This document shows positions 27,566 to 36,433 of a stretch of DNA of 64,000 nt, piece after piece. The notes under the pieces were generated by a model. The model was not told the DNA's origin, searched no databases, and worked only from the letters and a program-made list of their open reading frames with translations. The translations under genes and the position numbers were made by a program. Positions within the stretch are counted from its first letter, which is position 1; each line of letters opens with the position of its first letter. The stretch comes from Streptomyces sp. NBC_00285 (GTDB lineage: Bacteria; Actinomycetota; Actinomycetes; Streptomycetales; Streptomycetaceae), in assembly GCF_036174265.1 (NCBI RefSeq), contig NZ_CP108055.1, forward strand, positions 2,418,001 to 2,482,000, in the 5' to 3' direction.

Positions 27566-27717
27566 CAGAGCACCTCCGGGAGAAAGTCCCGCGTGCGTTC
27601 GTGCCGCGGGTTGTCCAGCACACCGGCGGGCGGACCCTGCTCGAGGTCGATGCCCTTGTGCACCTTCAGCGGGCCGAAGCTCTTGTGGACGGATCTGATG
27701 TCGACCATGACACTCAT
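27565..27717 (-). pseudogene. ABC transporter ATPase collapsed to a 50-residue ORF
   Basis: The ORF begins MSVMVDIRSVHKSFGPLKVH and KGIDLE, the N-terminus of a polar-amino-acid ABC ATPase. It jumps directly to QGPPAGVLDNPRHERTRDFL and PEVL, the last residues of the same family (usual ending EQGPP..VL..P.H.RT..FL..VL). About 200 residues with Walker A, signature and Walker B are gone, yet the frame is preserved. In the normal protein both joints encode L/V-E (CTCGAG/GTCGAG), so the deletion probably used a short direct repeat. The product cannot bind ATP. The ORF still couples to the LLM gene by TGATG. Confidence 0.8.
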
Positions 27718-27763
27718 CGCTTGACTTCCCTCATGTGCGGGCAACGTGGGCTGTCCGGGTGGC

Positions 27764-29530
27764 TCAGGCGGCCGCGCGGCCGGTGCGCGCGCCGAGGAAC
27801 AGCAGCGCGGCCCGTGCGGTCGCGTCGTTCTGTCTGAAGGCGGGCCCGCCTGTACGCGGCCGGGTGAAGGCGCCGGGTGTCCGTCCGTCGGTGTGCGGTC
27901 CGAGGGCGAAGCGCCGTGGGTGTGGCCGGCCGGAGCGGTCCAGGATGCGTCCGTCGGCGCGGTCCACGCGCAGCAGCCCGTCCGGGCTCTCGGCGGCCCC
28001 CTCGGCGTGCAGCTCGCGCAGCAGCGGGTCGAGGGCCCGGCGGAGCGTCGGCTCGGGCAGCCGGGCCTCCACCAGGGCCCGTGCCTCGACCGAGTGCCCC
28101 GGCACCGTGGGGCTCGACGCCCGGAACAGCCCGTCCTCGGCGCGGACTTCCATGTCCGCCCCGACGAACCTGACCACCCCGGCCCGGGACAGCGCGAGCA
28201 ACTGCCGCAGCCGGGGCCCGGGCGGTCCGGACGCGAGGTAGCTGAAGAAGCCGTGCCACCGTCGGCCGATGTCCCCGAGCCGGACCAGTTGCCCGTAGAC
28301 GGAGAGCAGCCCGAGGAAGACGGCCAGGTCCGGGCTGTACGCGGAGTCATGACCGCGTCTCAGGTCGGCCTCGACATACTGCCGCACCCCCGTCTGGAGC
28401 TCCTCGTGCGTCGCGTACCGGACGTCCTGCAACGGCCGGTCGAGCGCGTCGAGGTCGAGCCGGTCACGGGGGTCGGGCACGGCCGAGGCGGCCAGGGTCT
28501 CCCGTTCGACGGGGTCGTCGATGGCGGCGTACTTCTCGTCGAAGTCGGCAAAGGACATCGCGGTCCGTTCCGGATGCGCGGTGAACAGCCGGTGGTAGTG
28601 CGCGAACCCGAGCTCCTTCTCGATCAGCGGCCACACGTCCCGCCCGAAGTCGAAGCCCCCCGGCCGGGCACGCAGTTCGTCGATCTGCGCCGGCCCCAGG
28701 AAGCGCGGCAGCGGCGGCCGCTCACCGGTCCAGTCGTAGCCGATCTTCGAGTGGTACGGCACTCCGCGCCGCGATCCGACGTACAGCACCGGCTCCCGCC
28801 CCGACGGGAGGTAGGTGTCCCCGTCGTGGCGTCCGCCCCGGCCCTCGGTGAGCAGCACCATCAGGTCGACGAAGGCGAGCCCGAATCCGCGGACCAGGAC
28901 GGGTTCGCCGGGCGCGAGCGCGGACAGGTCGCTGTCGGCGGTGAAGTCGGGCGGGAGGTGGACGAGGTCGTGGGTGCGGGCGTAGGCCGCCAAGTCGACC
29001 TGCTCGTCGTCGAGTTCGGCGTCGAGGTGGCCCAGGGCGAGGACGACGAGGTCGGCGTGGAGCGGTCTCGGGCGGCCCTCCAGCCAGACCTGTTGTCTGC
29101 CCTCGCGCGGCCCGCTGACACGCAGGGCGCGGCGCGGATGGTGGTGGACGGTGACACCGTCCGGGAGAGCCGCCACCGCCTGCTCGTGCACCCAGCGCAG
29201 ATACCCGCCCTGGAGCTGCCGGTCCGCGAAGGTGCGGCCGTCGATGCCGGCCCACTCGTGCAGTGTGGGGCCGGGGCGCACGGGGCCTGCCATGTCCACC
29301 GTCTCGTCGGTGAACATGGTGACGTCCTCGGCGTGCGAGTTCATCCACAGCAGCGGTGACTGCGCCCCGCGCCAGATACGTCCGGCGCCGGGCGGATGCG
29401 GGTCCACCAGATGGATGTCGAGCCCCTGGTGGGCCGAACCCTCGTACAGCTCGGGCGCGTTGGCGGCGATCCGCTCGATCAGCCCGGTCCCCCGCGGTCC
29501 GGCCCCGACTATCACCAGCGAGCCCCTCAT
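27764..29530 (-). CDS. FAD/NAD(P)-binding protein (FAD-NAD(P)-binding family, PF13454-like)
   Basis: 588 residues from ATG 29530, overlapping the permease relic's stop (ATGA). The N-terminus is a Rossmann FAD loop (SLVIVGAGPRGTGLIER), followed by HLVDPHPPGAGRIW and MNSHAEDVTMFTDE. An NAD(P)-type second site may lie at VLVRGFGLAFVDLMVLL. C-terminal LFLGARTGRAAA ends it. Members of this family sit in oxidoreductase and uptake operons for unusual amino acids or sulfur compounds; the exact reaction is not established. The gene is intact although its flanking ABC transporter genes have collapsed. It may donate electrons to, or act after, the downstream LLM monooxygenase. Confidence 0.8.
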   Translation of the reverse strand: MRGSLVIVGAGPRGTGLIERIAANAPELYEGSAHQGLDIHLVDPHPPGAGRIWRGAQSPLLWMNSHAEDVTMFTDETVDMAGPVRPGPTLHEWAGIDGRTFADRQLQGGYLRWVHEQAVAALPDGVTVHHHPRRALRVSGPREGRQQVWLEGRPRPLHADLVVLALGHLDAELDDEQVDLAAYARTHDLVHLPPDFTADSDLSALAPGEPVLVRGFGLAFVDLMVLLTEGRGGRHDGDTYLPSGREPVLYVGSRRGVPYHSKIGYDWTGERPPLPRFLGPAQIDELRARPGGFDFGRDVWPLIEKELGFAHYHRLFTAHPERTAMSFADFDEKYAAIDDPVERETLAASAVPDPRDRLDLDALDRPLQDVRYATHEELQTGVRQYVEADLRRGHDSAYSPDLAVFLGLLSVYGQLVRLGDIGRRWHGFFSYLASGPPGPRLRQLLALSRAGVVRFVGADMEVRAEDGLFRASSPTVPGHSVEARALVEARLPEPTLRRALDPLLRELHAEGAAESPDGLLRVDRADGRILDRSGRPHPRRFALGPHTDGRTPGAFTRPRTGGPAFRQNDATARAALLFLGARTGRAAA

Positions 29531-29793
29531 CGGGTGCGCTCCGAGCCATGTGCGTGATGCTTCTCCACGATGTACCGGCCCACTCCGAGCACCGAGGTGA
29601 CGAGGGTGTACCGGACGATGCCCGCCATCAGCAGCGGGATGACCCGATGGGCGCGGTGGTGGGCGAGCCGCACGAGGACGGCGAATGCGGCCGGCCAGTG
29701 GTCGGGGCGGCGCTGCGGGACGGTGTGCGGGGAATCCGCGTGATCCGGTGTGTCCGGTGCGGCGGGGGCTTTGGCGAGGGTGTCGCAGGACAT
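29527..29793 (-). pseudogene. ABC amino-acid permease collapsed to an 88-residue ORF
   Basis: From ATG 29793 (GGAG upstream) the ORF has a permease-like N-terminus ending RRPDHWPAAFAVLVRLAHH. It then switches to VIPLLMAGIVRYTLVTSVLG and VGRYIVEKHHAHGSERTR, the usual C-terminus of polar-amino-acid permeases (LWYL..TSVLS.GQY..ER.FARGS). The central transmembrane segments and the EAA loop are missing. The frame is retained and its stop overlaps the FAD gene's ATG. It is almost certainly non-functional as a permease. A real small protein is less likely. Confidence 0.65.
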
Positions 29794-29882
29794 GCGAGGG
29801 CTCCGTGACATCGAGTCGTCGAACTCGGACGGGTGCCTTCACACGTGTGCGGCCGAGCCCCTCAGCAGGACCGCCCCTTGAG

Positions 29883-29911
29883 ACTACGGGTGCGTTTCCC
29901 GGCCCTGTCAA
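29883..29911 (-). promoter_or_regulatory. Sigma-70-type promoter of the permease-relic/FAD/LLM operon
   Basis: On the minus strand TTGACA (29906-29911) and CGTAGT (29883-29888) are 17 bases apart. The expected start is near 29876, about 80 bases before the first ORF. So the operon probably still has a working promoter despite gene losses. Confidence 0.6.
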
Positions 29912-29982
29912 GGCTGTCCATACTGTGAGCCGTACGTCTCAGGTCAGTTGACGCCCCACCGGATGCCTGTTCCACTTACCCC

Positions 29983-30054
29983 ATGCATTCACAGCAGTGG
30001 CTGGTCAGGCGCTCCCACATCGACTTCGGTCGCGTGTGGTCCTCCTCCTGTTGA
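29983..30054 (+). CDS. Short Cys-terminated leader peptide (putative attenuator ORF)
   Basis: A 23-codon ORF beginning MHSQQWLVRRSHIDFGRVWS and ending with a single Cys before the stop. The RRxHIDxxRV core and terminal Cys match the short leader peptides found before sulfur-assimilation and organosulfur-transport operons in Streptomyces and mycobacteria. There, stalling at Cys codons is thought to sense cysteine. Here no sulfur gene follows on the plus strand, because the next gene (DUF5685) is opposite. The ORF is divergent from the decaying LLM/FAD operon. It may be the orphan leader of a lost transporter gene. Nothing else is recognised between 30055 and 30239. Confidence 0.55.
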   Translation: MHSQQWLVRRSHIDFGRVWSSSC

Positions 30055-30239
30055 GCTGACCCACTGCGCGCCCTGATTCCCTGGGGCGCCTTTTCACGTT
30101 CTCCCCTTGGCGGGCCTTCTCGGCCTTCTTTGCCCTCTCCGCCTTCACACGCGCCTCCCCTCACCCAGCGCTGCCCGCCCACAGGAGACCGCCCCACCAT
30201 GCGCACGCCTCGTCGGAGATCTCACCGCCGGAACTGCCC

Positions 30240-31310
30240 TCAGCAGTCGCACCCGCAGTCGCATCCGTCCCCGCAACAGCCACAGCAGTCGCAGCAGTCC
30301 CCGCAGTCGGTGCCACGACACGCCCCGTCCCGTTGCTGTCCGCTCCAGGGATCCTCGAACGTCCCGCAGCACATCTGACAGGTGCAGGCGAGCCCCACCC
30401 AGACCGCGCACCCCGCCACCAGCCCCCGCCGCTCCCGTCGGGACGGCGGCTCCGGTGGCGCGCTGAACGCCCGCTCCACCGAGTTGCGAAGCTCGTGCAC
30501 CAGCAGCACATGAGCCAGCGCCGGGTCGGCGAACTCGGCCTCCCGCAACGCGAGCCGCACCCCGTGGACGGCGTCGTCGGCGAGCCTGCGCGCCTCCCCC
30601 AGGGACGTCCCCGTGGCGGTGAGCGGGTTCCACGCCCCCGACGCGGCGTCGGCCTCCCGGTCCTCCACCGCGTCCAGCAGATGCGCCAGCCGCCCGAAGA
30701 GCAGCCCGGCCTCGGCGAGCGCCGGGGCGTTCCCGGGCCGCCCCGCCAGCACGGCCGTATGCGCGAAGGCGGCTGCCGTCGCGGTCTCGGTCGGCTCGGT
30801 GACCGTCAGAATCGGCGTCCCGGGCCCGGCCAGCGCCTCGATGCCGAACTGCCGGTCCACCGCGTCGACGAGTACGGCCGTGTCGAACCCCACGTCGAGC
30901 CCGGTCCGTTCCCCGGCCCGCCCCCATCCCTCGGCGACCCTCCGCGCCGCGACCGCCACCGGCCGCCGTGCCAGCATCCCGTCGCCGTCGGCGACATGGT
31001 CCCGCACCTTGGCCGAGGCCAGCACCAGCGAGACGGCTGCCGCGAGCCGTGCTCCCTCGCCCTGTACGACGGACGCGGTCCGCATTCCCCGCAACGGACA
31101 CGGTCCCGCCGTACGCCTTCCGCCGGATTCGCCGCCGGTCTGAGCCTCCGTCAGAACCGATATCAGCAAGCCGTCGTAGTTCGTCACGACCCGTGCGAAC
31201 TGGCCGTGATCCTTGCGGAGAGCGAGACACAGCCCGCACAAATGGGCCATCCACTGGTTCCTGAGGCTTTCTCCGAGCCGACGAGTGCAGGGCCTGACGA
31301 TTCCGAACAT
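30240..31310 (-). CDS. DUF5685 family protein with Cys-rich C-terminal tail
   Basis: 356 residues. The N-terminus MFGIVRPCTRRLGE and MAHLCGLCLALRKDHGQFAR contain conserved cysteines (CGLC). A helical middle (SLVLASAKVRDHVADGD; LLFGRLAHLLDAVEDREADA) follows. The last 45 residues include a hydrophobic AGCAVWVGLACTCQMCC and end in a run with about 14 Cys in 25 residues (CCDCC, CDCGCDC). I recognise this as the Streptomyces DUF5685 family, whose function is unknown. The tail could bind metal or form disulfides. It lies upstream of and opposite to sflA in a conserved position. Confidence 0.8.
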   Translation of the reverse strand: MFGIVRPCTRRLGESLRNQWMAHLCGLCLALRKDHGQFARVVTNYDGLLISVLTEAQTGGESGGRRTAGPCPLRGMRTASVVQGEGARLAAAVSLVLASAKVRDHVADGDGMLARRPVAVAARRVAEGWGRAGERTGLDVGFDTAVLVDAVDRQFGIEALAGPGTPILTVTEPTETATAAAFAHTAVLAGRPGNAPALAEAGLLFGRLAHLLDAVEDREADAASGAWNPLTATGTSLGEARRLADDAVHGVRLALREAEFADPALAHVLLVHELRNSVERAFSAPPEPPSRRERRGLVAGCAVWVGLACTCQMCCGTFEDPWSGQQRDGACRGTDCGDCCDCCGCCGDGCDCGCDC

Positions 31311-31599
31311 GACGATCCCCCGTGGTCAGTGCGGTGTTGGGCGGCGGCATCGTACCGGCCGCCCGTTCACCCGTACGCTCCGTCCATCACCCATACGCCG
31401 TGAAGAATCATATTTCACTCACAGTCAGCAGCCGTATGGGATGCGAGCCTTGGGGTACCTGGGCTCTCGACGGATTCGCTGTGCACCAGTACCGTCACAA
31501 ACCCCCCGCGCGGCGGCTATTCACTTGGCGCGCGATCCGCATCATGGATGACCATAGGGAAACAGAAGCAAGAGAAGACCGCTGTGAGAGGAGGCGTCC

Positions 31600-32043
31600 A
31601 TGGGATCGGTGCGCAAAGCGAGCGCCTGGCTGGGCCTCGTTGACGACAACGAAGACGAGCGTTACTACGACGACGACGGATACTCCGAAGGGACCGAACA
31701 GCCCGGGGATGCCTGGGTCACCGACCCGCGGGTCAAGGTGGCCACGGATGTCGCCGAGGAGAAGGGCCGCCGGATCGGCACGGTGACCCCGGACAGCTTC
31801 CGGGACGCACGGGCCATCGGCGAACTGTTCCGTGACGGGGTCCCCGTCATCGTGAACCTCACCGCGATGGAGGCCGGCGACGCCAAGCGGGTCGTCGACT
31901 TCGCGGCCGGGCTGATCTTCGGGCTGCGCGGTTCCATCGAGCGTGTGTCCACCCGGGTGTTCCTGCTGACCCCCGCCAACACCGAGATCGTGAACGGCGA
32001 TCCCGCGCAGCACCGCACGGACGGCTTCTTCAACCAGAGCTGA
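31600..32043 (+). CDS. sflA: SepF-like cell division protein (SflA-type)
   Basis: 147 residues with GGAGG before the ATG. An N-terminal amphipathic stretch ([18 protein letters not shown]) probably binds membrane. An acidic linker (DDDGYSEG) follows, then the compact SepF domain from about residue 60: [57 protein letters not shown] and [10 protein letters not shown]. SepF anchors FtsZ to the membrane; Streptomyces also has SepF-like paralogues SflA and SflB. Its setting outside the ftsZ cluster and next to DUF5685 fits SflA (SCO1749 in S. coelicolor, from memory). A terminator follows directly. Confidence 0.85.
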   Translation: MGSVRKASAWLGLVDDNEDERYYDDDGYSEGTEQPGDAWVTDPRVKVATDVAEEKGRRIGTVTPDSFRDARAIGELFRDGVPVIVNLTAMEAGDAKRVVDFAAGLIFGLRGSIERVSTRVFLLTPANTEIVNGDPAQHRTDGFFNQS

Positions 32044-32068
32044 GGCAGGGCCGCTCGCCGGCCCTGCC
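32044..32068. terminator. Terminator of sflA and the convergent dehydrogenase gene
   Basis: A 10-bp perfect stem GGCAGGGCCG/CGGCCCTGCC with a 5-nt loop starts at the sflA stop codon. It is 12 bases from the acyl-CoA dehydrogenase stop on the other strand. Confidence 0.7.
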
Positions 32069-32079
32069 CCAGGCAGGGA

Positions 32080-33252
32080 TCACCGGAAGGCGTCCAACCC
32101 GGTGAGTGCCTTGCCCAGCACCAACTGATGCATCTCGACGGTGCCCTCGTACGTCAGCACCGACTCGAGGTTCGTCGCGTGCCGCATGACGGGGTATTCG
32201 AGGGAGATCCCGTTGGCACCGAGGATCGTCCGTGACGTACGGCAGATCTCGATGGCCTCGCGGACGTTGTTGAGCTTGCCGAAGCTGACCTGCTCGGGAC
32301 GCAGGCGGCCGGCGTCCATGCGCCGCCCCAGATGGTGGGCGAGCAGAATTCCCTTGTGCAGTTCGACCGCCATGTCGGCGAGTTTGGCCTGGGTGAGCTG
32401 GAAGCCGCCGATCGGCCGCCCGAACTGCTCCCGCGTCTTGGCGTAGTCGACGGCGGTCTCGAAGCACGACCGTGCCGCCCCCATCGCGCCCCAGACGATG
32501 CCGTACCGGGCGTGCGACAGACAGCTGAGCGGGCCCTTCAGCCCGACGACCTCCGGCAGCACCGCGTCGGCGGGCAGTCGCACGTCGTCGAGGACGAGCT
32601 CACTGGTGACGCTGGCCCGCAGGGACCACTTGTGCTTGATCTCGGGCGCCGAGAAGCCCGGCGTGTCGGTCGGCACGACGAACCCGCGGATCCCGTCCTC
32701 GGTCTGCGCCCAGACCATGGCGACCCCGGCGACCGACCCGTTGGTGATCCACATCTTGCGCCCGTTCAGGACCCAGTCCGTGCCGTCCCTCTTGGCGTAC
32801 GTCCGCATGCCTGCGGGGTCTGAGCCGTGGTCGGGTTCGGTGAGCCCGAAGCAGCCGATGACCTCACCGGCGGCCATGCGGGGCAGCCAGGTCTGCTTCT
32901 GCTCCTCGCTGCCGAAGCGGTGGACGGCATACATGGCGAGGGAGCCCTGGACCGAGACGAGGGACCTGATCCCGGAGTCGGCGGCCTCCAGCTCCAGACA
33001 GGCGAGTCCGTACTGCACGGCGGAGGCGCCGGCGCACCCGTATCCGTCCAGGGACATGCCGAGGGCGCCGATCCCGCCGAGCTCACGGGCCAGTTCCCTG
33101 ATCCCGGGCAGCTCGCCCTTCTCGTACCAGTCGGCGACGTAGGGCAGGACGCGGTCGGCGGCCCAGGTCCGCACGGTCTCGCGGATCGCCAGGTCCTCCG
33201 GGTCCAGCAGGTCGTCGATGCCGAGGGGGTCGGCGGGGTCGAACGGGGGCAT
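32080..33252 (-). CDS. Acyl-CoA dehydrogenase, glutaryl-CoA dehydrogenase-like
   Basis: 390 residues. All ACAD blocks are present: GCFGLTEPDHGSDPAGMRT (FAD/substrate), WITNGSVAGVAMVWA, YAKTREQFGRPIGGFQLTQA and the C-terminal LTYEGTVEMHQLVLGKALTG with the catalytic Glu in YEGT. That position of Glu and the ARYGIVWGAMGAARSC block are typical of glutaryl-CoA dehydrogenase rather than straight-chain ACADs. The enzyme would oxidise (and perhaps decarboxylate) a dicarboxylyl-CoA from lysine or aromatic breakdown, passing electrons to ETF. AGGAT precedes the ATG. It is monocistronic. Confidence 0.88.
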   Translation of the reverse strand: MPPFDPADPLGIDDLLDPEDLAIRETVRTWAADRVLPYVADWYEKGELPGIRELARELGGIGALGMSLDGYGCAGASAVQYGLACLELEAADSGIRSLVSVQGSLAMYAVHRFGSEEQKQTWLPRMAAGEVIGCFGLTEPDHGSDPAGMRTYAKRDGTDWVLNGRKMWITNGSVAGVAMVWAQTEDGIRGFVVPTDTPGFSAPEIKHKWSLRASVTSELVLDDVRLPADAVLPEVVGLKGPLSCLSHARYGIVWGAMGAARSCFETAVDYAKTREQFGRPIGGFQLTQAKLADMAVELHKGILLAHHLGRRMDAGRLRPEQVSFGKLNNVREAIEICRTSRTILGANGISLEYPVMRHATNLESVLTYEGTVEMHQLVLGKALTGLDAFR

Positions 33253-33365
33253 GGCACATCCTCCGGCAGACGGGCTCCAGCGGGCGGCGCCTCGAAACTA
33301 GCACCGCTAATTAAACTTCCGTGGCCGACGGTACAGCGCGGTGTCCCGCACAGCCAGAGCGCCGG

Positions 33366-34985
33366 TCACGCCGAGACGCGGGGCTGCGCGACCTCGCCGA
33401 CCTTCCCGACCTCCCGGGGCGCCGGAAGCTCCACCGCCGCCGAGGACTCACCGCACTGCATCGCACGCGGCAGCCGCAGCGCCATCACCGCGCCCAGCAG
33501 CAACAACCCCGCACTCACCAGCAAGGTCACGTGCAGCCCGTGCACGAAAGAGTCCCGGGCGGCCCGGCGCAGGGCCTCGCCCGGGGATCCGCCCAGGCGT
33601 CCGGCGACGTCGTAGGCCTCGCCCAGGGAGTGTCCCGCCGACTTCGACGCCGACTCCGGGACGCCGGGCACGCCCGAGAGCCCGGGCGCGTAGGCCGCGT
33701 TCATGACGCTGCCGAGCAGGGCGATCCCGATGCCCGCACCCAGTTGGTAGGAGGTCTCGCCGATCGCCGCGGCCCCGCCCGCCTGCTCCGGCGGCGCCTC
33801 GCTGAGCATCGACTCGTACGCCCCGAAGAGCGTCGTCTCCAGCCCGAACCCGAGCAGGACGAACCCGGCCAGCAGCAGCCCCGTGTTGTCTGCCTCGTCC
33901 ATCGCGGTGAGCAGCAGCACGGCCACGGCGGTGAGGCAGAACCCGACGCTGACCATCCGGCGCGGCCCGAACCTGCGCAGCAGGCGCGCCCCGGCCAGCC
34001 CCGCGGCCATCGCCGCGACGGTCAGAGGCAGCAGCCGCAGCCCGGTCTGCAGCGGGGAGAGGTCCAGGACCAGCTGGAGGTACTGCGCCGCGATCAGTTC
34101 GAGGCCGACCAGCGCGAGCATCGCCAGCACGATGCAGCAGACCGAGGTGCTGAACGCCGGGCGCGCGAACATCCGCAGGTCCACCAGGGGATGGGTGAGC
34201 CGGCGCTGCCGTCGTACGAAGAGGACGAGCAGCACCGCACCGACGATCAGCGGCACCGCGGTGAACGCGTCGAACTCGGCGCCGCCGAGCCGCTTCACGC
34301 CGAGGACCATGCCGAACAGGCCGGCGGCGGCCATCAGTGCGCCGACGACGTCCCAGGGGCCCTGCGCGCTGCCCTTCGACTCGGGCAGCAGCAGGCGGCC
34401 CACCGGCAGGCTGATCAGCATCAACGGGATGTTGATGAGGAAGACCGAGCCCCACCAGAAGTGCTCCAGGAGGAAGCCGCCGAGCAGCGGTCCGACCGCC
34501 GCGCCGACCGCGGCGACCGCGCTCCAGATGCCGATCGCGAGCGCCCGCTCCCGCCGGTCCGGGAACACCTGGCGGAGGATCGACAGGGTCGCGGGCATGA
34601 TCATCGCGCCGCCGACGCCGAGCAGCGCCCGCGCGAGGATCAGCACCTGGGCGGTGTCCGCGAGGGCGGCGAGACCGGAGGCGACGCCGAAGAGGCCGTA
34701 GCCGAGGAGAAGGACCCGTCTGCGGCCGACGCGGTCGCCGAGCGTGCCGAACAGAATCAGCAGCGAGGCGCAGACGAGGGGGTAGACGTCGACGATCCAG
34801 AGCAGCTGCATCGCGCCGGGCTTGAGGTCCTCGGTGACGGCGGGAACCGCCACGTGCAGCACGGTCGCGTCGAGGGCGACCAGGAGCAGGCTGACGCAGA
34901 GGACGACGAGGACGACCCAGCGGTTGGCACCGGCCCCGGCCGCCCGGCGGCGCAGCGCTGCGGCGGCCGTGGTCGTCCCGGACAT
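33366..34985 (-). CDS. DHA2-type (EmrB/QacA) 14-TM multidrug exporter
   Basis: 539 residues with about 14 hydrophobic segments. Landmarks are ALDATVLHVAVPAVTEDL (motif D1-like), WIVDVYPLVCASLLILFGTLGDRVGRRR (motif A) and LARALLGVGGAMIMPATLS (motif C region). The C-terminal half ends with a short cytoplasmic tail containing APREVGKVGEVAQ. DHA2 carriers export cationic dyes, antiseptics or antibiotics with proton antiport. No TetR gene is adjacent, so its control is unclear; the region 34986-35246 upstream holds only promoter-like sequence shared with the divergent glycosyltransferase. Confidence 0.9.
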   Translation of the reverse strand: MSGTTTAAAALRRRAAGAGANRWVVLVVLCVSLLLVALDATVLHVAVPAVTEDLKPGAMQLLWIVDVYPLVCASLLILFGTLGDRVGRRRVLLLGYGLFGVASGLAALADTAQVLILARALLGVGGAMIMPATLSILRQVFPDRRERALAIGIWSAVAAVGAAVGPLLGGFLLEHFWWGSVFLINIPLMLISLPVGRLLLPESKGSAQGPWDVVGALMAAAGLFGMVLGVKRLGGAEFDAFTAVPLIVGAVLLVLFVRRQRRLTHPLVDLRMFARPAFSTSVCCIVLAMLALVGLELIAAQYLQLVLDLSPLQTGLRLLPLTVAAMAAGLAGARLLRRFGPRRMVSVGFCLTAVAVLLLTAMDEADNTGLLLAGFVLLGFGLETTLFGAYESMLSEAPPEQAGGAAAIGETSYQLGAGIGIALLGSVMNAAYAPGLSGVPGVPESASKSAGHSLGEAYDVAGRLGGSPGEALRRAARDSFVHGLHVTLLVSAGLLLLGAVMALRLPRAMQCGESSAAVELPAPREVGKVGEVAQPRVSA

Positions 34986-35246
34986 GCACGTACCTCCCAG
35001 ATGTTCCCTCGCGTTCGGCGGGGCACGGGGTGGGGACTCCCCGTGATCTCGGCCGGAGAGGAGCGGAGTCTCCGGCCCGCGCAGCGAACGGCGGGTGACA
35101 CGTCAGCGTACGCGAGTTCGTACGTCGGCCCAGTGGCGGACCTCTCACACTCCGGACTCGACACGTGTGGCGTACACCACTTTCCGCACCCCCTCTCCGT
35201 GCCCCTGCGGACACGCCGGTTCGGCGCGCGGTCGATAATCGGGCCC

Positions 35247-36416
35247 GTGACCGATCTTGCAACGCGCACCGAACCGGCCCTGCGCCGAGCCGCCCCGGCG
35301 CTGCTCGGCTACGCGGCCGTACGCGCCCTGGGCCTGATCGCCCTGGCCCTGTGGAGCGCGGCCCGCGACAAGAGCGCGTACACGCTGCTGACGGCCCGCT
35401 GGGACGCGCTCTGGTACACGCGGGTCGCCGAACTCGGTTACGGCTACGAGGTGCGACTGCCCGACGGGGACGTGCACTCGAACCTGGCGTTCTTCCCGCT
35501 GCTGCCGTGGCTGGAACGGCTGTTGGCCGCGGTGACCCCGCTGTCGTACGCCGACGCCGGCTTCGCGGTCTCCCTGCTCGCCTCGCTCGCCGCGGCCTGG
35601 GGTGTCTTCGCGGTGACGGACCACGTGTACGGCCGCCGGGCCGGCGTCTGCGCGGTCCTCCTGTGGGCCGTTCTGCCCGTCGGGATCGTCCAGTCGATGG
35701 CGTACAGCGAGTCGCTGTTCACCGCGCTGGCGGCCTGGTCGCTGTACGCGGTCCTGACCGGCCGCTGGGTGACGGCGGGCGCCCTGGCCTGCCTGGCGGG
35801 TCTGACCCGGCCGGTGGGGATCGCGGTGGTCGCGGCGGTGTGGGCGGCGGGGATCGCCGCCGCGTTCGTACGGAACCGGGCGGATACCGCCGCCGACGTC
35901 GAGGACACCTCCGCCCTGTCCCTGCGCCGCGCCCTCGGCCTGGCGCTGGCCCCTGCCGGCACCGCCGCCTACGTCCTGTGGGTCGGGCACCGCACCGGCG
36001 GGGGGCCGCTCGGCTACCTCGACGTCCAGGCGGGCTGGCGCAACGGATTCGACGGCGGGTACGCCTTCGCGCGTTTCGTGGCCGACAAGTTCACGTCGTT
36101 CCCGTCGGCCCTGGCCGGAGCGGGGCTGATCGTCGGGGTCGGGATGGTGGTGTGGCTGTACGTCGTCTGTGTGCGGCAGGGCCAGCCGCTGCCGCTCCTG
36201 GTGTACGCGGGGGTCGTCACGGCGCTCGCCCTGTGCGCGTCGAGCTACTTCGGCTCGAAACCGCGCCTGCTGATGCCCGCTTTCCCTCTGTTGCTCCCCC
36301 TCGCCCTGGCCTTGTCCCGTGCACGTACGCGCAGGTCAGTCGTGGTCGTGGCGTCGATCGCCACCGCGTCCGCCCTGTACGGCGCGTTCTGGCTGAACGG
36401 CTCCGGTCCGCCCTGA
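35247..36416 (+). CDS. PIG-V-like membrane mannosyltransferase family protein
   Basis: 389 residues from GTG 35247. Early sequence WDALWYTRVAELGYGYE and SNLAFFPLLPWLERLL places conserved WD and catalytic-loop residues between the first membrane segments, as in polyprenyl-phosphate-dependent GT-C enzymes related to GPI mannosyltransferase 2. MAYSESLFTALAAWSLY and AGLTRPVGIA are further family blocks. About ten membrane segments follow. It probably transfers a sugar from a lipid donor on the outer face of the membrane; acceptor unknown. An open frame of over 1000 codons covering it extends upstream only through the antisense of the exporter gene. Confidence 0.8.
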   Translation: MTDLATRTEPALRRAAPALLGYAAVRALGLIALALWSAARDKSAYTLLTARWDALWYTRVAELGYGYEVRLPDGDVHSNLAFFPLLPWLERLLAAVTPLSYADAGFAVSLLASLAAAWGVFAVTDHVYGRRAGVCAVLLWAVLPVGIVQSMAYSESLFTALAAWSLYAVLTGRWVTAGALACLAGLTRPVGIAVVAAVWAAGIAAAFVRNRADTAADVEDTSALSLRRALGLALAPAGTAAYVLWVGHRTGGGPLGYLDVQAGWRNGFDGGYAFARFVADKFTSFPSALAGAGLIVGVGMVVWLYVVCVRQGQPLPLLVYAGVVTALALCASSYFGSKPRLLMPAFPLLLPLALALSRARTRRSVVVVASIATASALYGAFWLNGSGPP

Positions 36417-36433
36417 CCGAACGCGGAACACCC

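Noticed and set aside
30300..30378. Gln/Pro/Cys-rich plus-strand frame (CAG-type repeats)
   Set aside because: It is the antisense of the Cys-rich DUF5685 tail, and the repeat pattern follows from Cys codons on the other strand.
33321..36416. Plus-strand open frame of over 1000 codons
   Set aside because: Only its last 389 codons (from GTG 35247) are a real gene; the rest is antisense to the MFS gene, and its Arg/Gln-rich composition is typical of high-GC shadow frames.
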